Positions 59,443 to 64,000 of a DNA stretch of 64,000 bases are shown here, piece after piece. Every line of letters begins with the position of its first letter. The stretch's first letter is position 1. Where the stretch lies: positions 124,001 to 188,000 of the forward strand of contig JALRME010000006.1 in the NCBI GenBank assembly GCA_026120035.1, given 5' to 3'. The DNA is from Coleophoma eucalyptorum. Lineage: Eukaryota; Ascomycota; Leotiomycetes; Helotiales; Dermateaceae. The notes beneath the pieces were generated by a model. That model was not told the origin of the DNA. It ran no database searches and was given only the letters and a program-made list of their open reading frames with translations. A program made the position numbers and the translations under genes.

Positions 59443-61440
59443 ATGGCCTCGATGGGGGCTGCAGGTGTTGACTTCAATCCAGACCCTATAATTCGGAGGT
59501 TGAGGGGTTCCGGTGGATTGGTCAACCGACTTCTTCAGCAGATATTGCAAGCAGAAGGACTGCCAAAACACGGTGTCAAGGCTGAACTACAGGATCGAAT
59601 TGCTGAGCGTAAGTTAGGACATAGAAATCGCGGATTTCCCTGGCCTTGGCTGGTCAGGGTAATAACGACAGAAATAATGAGCTTCAACTTTCCAAGTCCC
59701 ATGTTGCTAATGTCACTATTCACAGGACTTCGAGCTTATGCGCAACAACGGAATGCACAACGCTATGTACGGCTGACGCGAATGATTGAGAATCCACGAG
59801 AGATTCCAGCACCCGGCCTTCCACCTCCTCCTATGAATGGATATATGAATCATGTCCTACCTCCAGTTGGACCACCCCCACCGTATTCTGCGCTTCCGCA
59901 GCCGTACAGCTTTCAGAGTAATATGGGTACCAGCTTGGGCGGTCCGAATAATGTGCGAGGCTCAGGTTACAGTAAGTGCGATTATATTGCACGCGGCACA
60001 AGTTACTGTCTAACCAGAAGCAGATTTCGAATTCAAGGACAGTCCCTTTTTCCAACTCAAAGAGCAGATCGGTGCTACAAGGATTTGCGAAGGTACGTGA
60101 AGTCTGATGCACCGTGAGCCAAGTGTTTACGTTGACTCTCTTCTAGCAATGCAACAACACCGACATACGGTGTCTATTGAAATAAAAGCTGCAAATCATC
60201 CAATCCTTTCTAGGGTTGCAAATGATCCGACGTTAAAAGTTATGGTTTTCTGCTCTGGAGAAGCACATGGTCGTCAGGATATTGCTTTCCCCCACCAATC
60301 AGAAATCAAAGTTAATGGTGGTGAAATACGGGCAAATCTACGTGGGCTGAAGGGCAAACCCGGCTCCACACGACCAGCCGATATCACTTCTGCGTTGAGA
60401 CTGAAGCTCGCAAACTACGCCAACACTGTCGATATGACTTATGCGTTAACATCCAAGGCAGGTGGAGGCAGTTCTCAAGTTAGCTCCTTTCCTTCAAATT
60501 GCTGCACGATATGACACAGCAAGTGCTCAGCTAGTGCTATCTCGTTTGCGCCGCAATTTTATCGTAAGTAGCTTGCTAACTCGTGTGATAGAAATTCTAC
60601 TTGGTTGTGTACATCGTACAATCGGTCCCTGTCTCAGATTTGGTGAAGAAACTTGAGGGGGGCAAGAGAATCACAAAAGATCAGATCGTTCGAGAAAGTA
60701 AGTTGCTGTTGTCTCCATTCTAGTATACCTTGTTAATCATAATTCTAGTGGTCAACAAGGCACGCGACACAGACATCGTGGCAACATCAACGGTTCTGTC
60801 ATTGAAATGTCCACTGTCGACATTGAGAATAGATTTACCTTGTCGTTCAGTGTCTTGTCGTCACAACCAGTGCTTTGATGCGACATCCTATATGCAACTA
60901 CAGGAACAAGGCCCTACTTGGCTTTGTCCTATATGTAATTGCCCCGCGCCGTTTGATACTCTTGCTGTTGATGAGTAAGTAGTCAAGACCAACTGCAAGA
61001 TTTCGTCTTAACAGATTGATAGATACGTTAGAGACATTCTCATTAATACCTCTAAATCTACCGATCAAGTAACCATAGAGCCTCAAGGCTCTTGGAAGTC
61101 TTATGAGAGGCCGAAAGATCCTTCAACAAATGGAAGAAGCAGTATGAGCTTTGCTGATGATGACGATGATGACGACGATTTGGTTGAGATTGTTCAGGGT
61201 GGACAGCCAAGATTGGACACCCCCGCATATCGCACACCAAGTTCAATCCCCATGCCCAATTCTCGCGAGCCCTCAGCAGCATCATCTGTGCCTGCAAGAG
61301 CAGCTAGTGGAAAACGACCGGTATCCGCAGTAATAGACCTTACCTCTAGTGGCGATGAAGACGAGGAGCCACTTTCCAGAGCTCCCAAGCGGCAACAAAC
61401 CAATGGCTATGGTCCAACAATACCCAACTATCGAGGATGA
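59443..61440 (+). CDS. SUMO E3 ligase, SIZ/PIAS family
   Basis: Seven exons, 59443-59608, 59726-59971, 60024-60092, 60147-60457, 60592-60697, 60749-60974 and 61023-61440, give 513 residues. Order: N-terminal SAP-like helices (LVNRLLQQILQAEGLPKHG, LQDRIAERLRAYAQQ), a Pro-rich linker, a PINIT domain (SPFFQLKEQIGATRICEAM to KFYLVVYIVQ), then an SP-RING with LKCPLSTLRIDLPCRSVSC, RHNQCFDATSY and WLCPICN. A run of eight Asp and a SUMO-interacting motif VIDLTSSGDEDEE follow. Such ligases stimulate Ubc9-mediated SUMO transfer in the nucleus. The fourth intron appears to start with GC (AAG/GCAGGT) and to end after a clear branch site; a GT start that keeps frame is not available there. Confidence 0.92.
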
Positions 61441-62096
61441 AATGCTTGAGGATCTATTTTCAGTCTTTACTCCTACCCATGGTAGGCAGTGTATTTCAGC
61501 GAACATTACTTTTTCATGGTTTTGCAGCGGCGTTGGACAGCGCAAAGGGAAGAGTGTGTCTTTAGATTCGGCGTTACTGGAAAAAGCTTACGTAGCTACA
61601 GAGCATTCAGCGAAGGATATTGCATTTTTGCTCGAGGACGAGTCACATTTGAGTTGGTACGTGATAGAAAAATTATTAGCAAGGAGGATAGTTAGATACC
61701 CCAACCTGACCATGGTTTCACGGTTACGAATTACACGAGGAAGTCTGTGCCCGGCTGTAGGTGCATACATTTCTGAGTGATATATCACAACGAAACTACT
61801 TTATATTTGAAGTGCATGATGAATTATGGAATAATAAAATCAGCAAGACTATTCAATAAAAGCTTTGAGAAACTATCTCGTTTACCACTCATCGTTTATG
61901 GGCACTAAATCACATCTTCTGCGGGTTTGATATTCCAAGATCTCGCCTCGGCGAAAGCGAGCTCTCAAGCTTCCGAGCACCAGCAACCTCACCTTGCATC
62001 AACCTCCAGCTTCAAAAACGTCCCCCACCCCACCACACGAAGTACACACAAGGCCTCCCTCGCCCATTCGAATATCTCTTAATCACTCAAGCCGAG
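61441..62096. other. Intergenic between SUMO ligase and TRS33
   Basis: A frame at 61349-61780 overlaps the ligase 3' end in another register, but has no recognisable domain. I see no gene in this 656-base gap. Confidence 0.5.
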
Positions 62097-62918
62097 ATGT
62101 CATTTGACGCCCCCCTCCCACCCTACAACGCCTCCGACCCGAGCGCGCAATTCCTCAATTCCTCCTGTCTCGACCTCCTTATGATCGAGCTCGTGCCCAT
62201 GGCATACCGCCTCACGTCGCCGCCCTCGACCCAGGAAGCGGGTGCAGCCGTCCAGAAGCTCGATGAAGACGAGGAACGTGATGCGGTGTTCTATCGCCTG
62301 GAGATGCTGGGGTATCGTGTAGGGCAGGGTTTGGTTGAACGGTATGGCCCTCTATTTTTCTGCTAGAGGGTATTGGGGCGTGGGAGTACTATGAAGGGGA
62401 GGATCCCATGCTGATGTTTGTTCTGTGATAGGTTTTCGAAGGATAGGCCGAAGTTCACGGATACGCTCGATGTGATCAAGTTCTTGTGTAAGGACTTGTG
62501 GATGCTGGTATTTAGGAAACAGATTGACAACTTGAAGACGAATCATCGGGTACGTTCTGTATTATCTTTTCTCTCCATCTCATACAGTCTCACTAGAGAG
62601 TACGGTAGTGCTAACTTGTATCTATCATTTCCAGGGCGTATACGTCTTGACCGATAACTCTTTCAAACCGTTCGCAAGAATGAGCACAGAAGCCGGCGGG
62701 CAAGCTGTTGTCAAGGCTCAACCGGTCAGTTTTCTTGTGTTACACCTCATGCTTGGGTTACGACATGCTAACTTGGACAATTATAGTTTCTGTGGTTTCC
62801 TTGTGGTATAATCAGAGGTGCACTAGCTAGTATGGGTATCAATGCTACAGTGCAGGCCGAGACCAGTGAGCTCCCAGGCGCAACGTTCCAGATCAAAAGT
62901 ATCACAGTAAAGCCTTGA
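62097..62918 (+). CDS. trs33: TRAPP complex subunit Trs33 (Bet3 family)
   Basis: Four exons, 62097-62341, 62432-62549, 62635-62724 and 62787-62918, give 194 residues. Bet3-family blocks include [52 protein letters not shown] and the C-terminal [17 protein letters not shown], matching TRAPPC6/Trs33. This subunit is part of the TRAPP tethering complexes that activate Rab1/Ypt1 for ER-Golgi and Golgi traffic. An acidic insert ([15 protein letters not shown]) sits before the second helix. All introns are short (62-90 bases). Confidence 0.93.
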
Positions 62919-63405
62919 AGCTGGACGAGCGCTTCTCATGCTATCAAAATGTATCATTTAGCGACACGGAAGGCGTTCTGGGCGATTAATACATGGGCAG
63001 TCATACATTCATGGCATTGGGCAGGAGTAAGAACATAATGGGGATAATTGCATACGGAGGAGCATTTGAAGTTCATCCATTCGAATTCTGAAGGGCGGCT
63101 GACCCAATATTCGTGGCTAATTCTGCTGCAAATCCCATATCCAACACCCCAACCACCAGAACGTAATCTATACCATCGTCGAAAAATAAGTGGTTGACAG
63201 GAGAACGCTCTCATTGTCGTACAGTCATCACAGCCTATCTGAGCAAGCGCCAACGATCAGTCAGGGTCTGGGATCTTGCTAGGATTATATCGAAAGGTAG
63301 TTGCTGAAGCGTTCAAGAATTGTGCCAGAAGCTTCAATTCCGAGTACAAGACTTTTGTAAGGAATAATTCTAGAGCGATGGGGAGGAAATGCACGCAGGA
63401 GGGAA
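62919..63405. other. Convergent 3' region, TRS33 and malate dehydrogenase
   Basis: No gene seen. Both 3' untranslated ends are expected here. Confidence 0.55.
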
Positions 63406-64000
63406 CTACTTTTGTGGTGGTGCGCTGTTGGCGAAGGTAACACCCTTCTTGATGTGACCACCAAGAGCCTCGGTACAGGCCTTGAGAAGCGTTTGCTCCT
63501 TGTCGGTAATGTTTGTGAGTGGGTTGAGGGCCTTCTCAGCTCCGTTGGTCTGTTTGCGAACGTTAGCAAAGTTCTGAATTCAAAAGAAGAGAAATCTTAC
63601 ACCAAGCTCAATTGGAACGGAGAAGAACTCGCAGCCAGTTGCCTTGTAGATCTCCTCACCCCCTGGAACACCCTGGAGGTATACGAAGGATGGCTCGACG
63701 ATACCCTTCTCGCCGTTCATGGCCTTGAGGACCTTCTCAGCAAATCTAAATTGATCAGTGGCGATTCAAATGTACTCTGAATCACTGAACATACCGGAAA
63801 CCTGCGTATGCCATGGAAAGTGTGGCAGATCCAGCACCATCCTTAGCCTTGACGACCTCGTCACCACCGAATTGTACACGGTTAACCAATGCAGCAAGCT
63901 TCTCGTCGTCAACTGAGAAGGAAGGCTTAGCTTGACTGAACAGAGGGACAATGGTCTCTCCAGAGTGACCACCGATGACTGGGATGGTGATTGATGAGAC
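63406..64000 (-). CDS. NAD malate dehydrogenase, 3' part only
   Basis: The window ends inside this gene; the C-terminal part is read from exons 64000-63795, 63745-63601 and 63549-63406. The catalytic His lies in [14 protein letters not shown], near the window edge, and the blocks [35 protein letters not shown] and [20 protein letters not shown] are typical of the mitochondrial-type malate dehydrogenase family. The enzyme interconverts malate and oxaloacetate. The protein ends ANSAPPQK, so it lacks a C-terminal peroxisomal SKL signal. Mitochondrial or cytosolic location depends on the missing N-terminus. Confidence 0.92.

Noticed and set aside
61349..61780. 143-codon frame at the 3' end of the SUMO ligase
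   Set aside because: It overlaps the ligase coding sequence in another register and has no recognisable domain; the ligase frame ends naturally at 61440.

Overview
This is fungal nuclear DNA, almost certainly from a filamentous ascomycete (Pezizomycotina). Most genes are split by short introns of about 45-120 bases with GT...AG ends and CTAAC/CTGAC-like branch sites. The protein set matches that group, and the flavour is Leotiomycete-like, which is inference only. I recognise 20 protein genes and rebuilt their exons by hand. I found no rRNA, no convincing tRNA, no CRISPR array and no intact mobile element.

Layout. 0-10 kb: a secreted histidine acid phosphatase with two CACGTG boxes upstream, FES1, a bZIP factor with an unusual basic region, an intracellular GH43 xylosidase-type enzyme, and CAF16. 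10-14 kb: ELP2 and URM1, head to head. 14-17 kb: gene-poor. 17-18.5 kb: a four-finger C2H2 regulator. 18.8-27.7 kb: a gene desert, more AT-rich from about 24.3 kb. 27.7-37.4 kb: FLX1, SF3B4/HSH49, CBC1 and GSK3. 37.4-44.7 kb: a second desert rich in simple repeats. 44.7-64 kb: an OPT oligopeptide transporter, PFK2/FBP2-type enzyme, TOM40, RMP1, LAS21/GPI7, a small DUF2423 nucleolar-type protein, a SIZ/PIAS SUMO ligase, TRS33 and the 3' part of a malate dehydrogenase.

How the genes relate. Most are single-copy housekeeping genes, not a cluster with one function. The clearest functional pair is ELP2-URM1: Elongator and Urm1 are needed for the two halves of the mcm5s2U34 tRNA modification, and the two genes share a 318-base divergent promoter. 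SF3B4 and CBC1 (branch-site and cap recognition) are convergent neighbours. GSK3, PFK2 and the C2H2 and bZIP regulators are signalling or control genes, and several lie beside unusually long non-coding stretches.

Most interesting points: loss of two catalytic residues in the bisphosphatase half of PFK2, Val for the invariant Asn in the bZIP basic region, the ELP2-URM1 shared promoter, the Pho4/NUC-1-type boxes before the acid phosphatase, a GATA-box trio before the OPT gene, a 4-base first coding exon in the OPT gene, a probable GC-AG intron in the SUMO ligase, and a set of short stop-free introns whose length is a multiple of three. I saw no wholly new multi-gene system.
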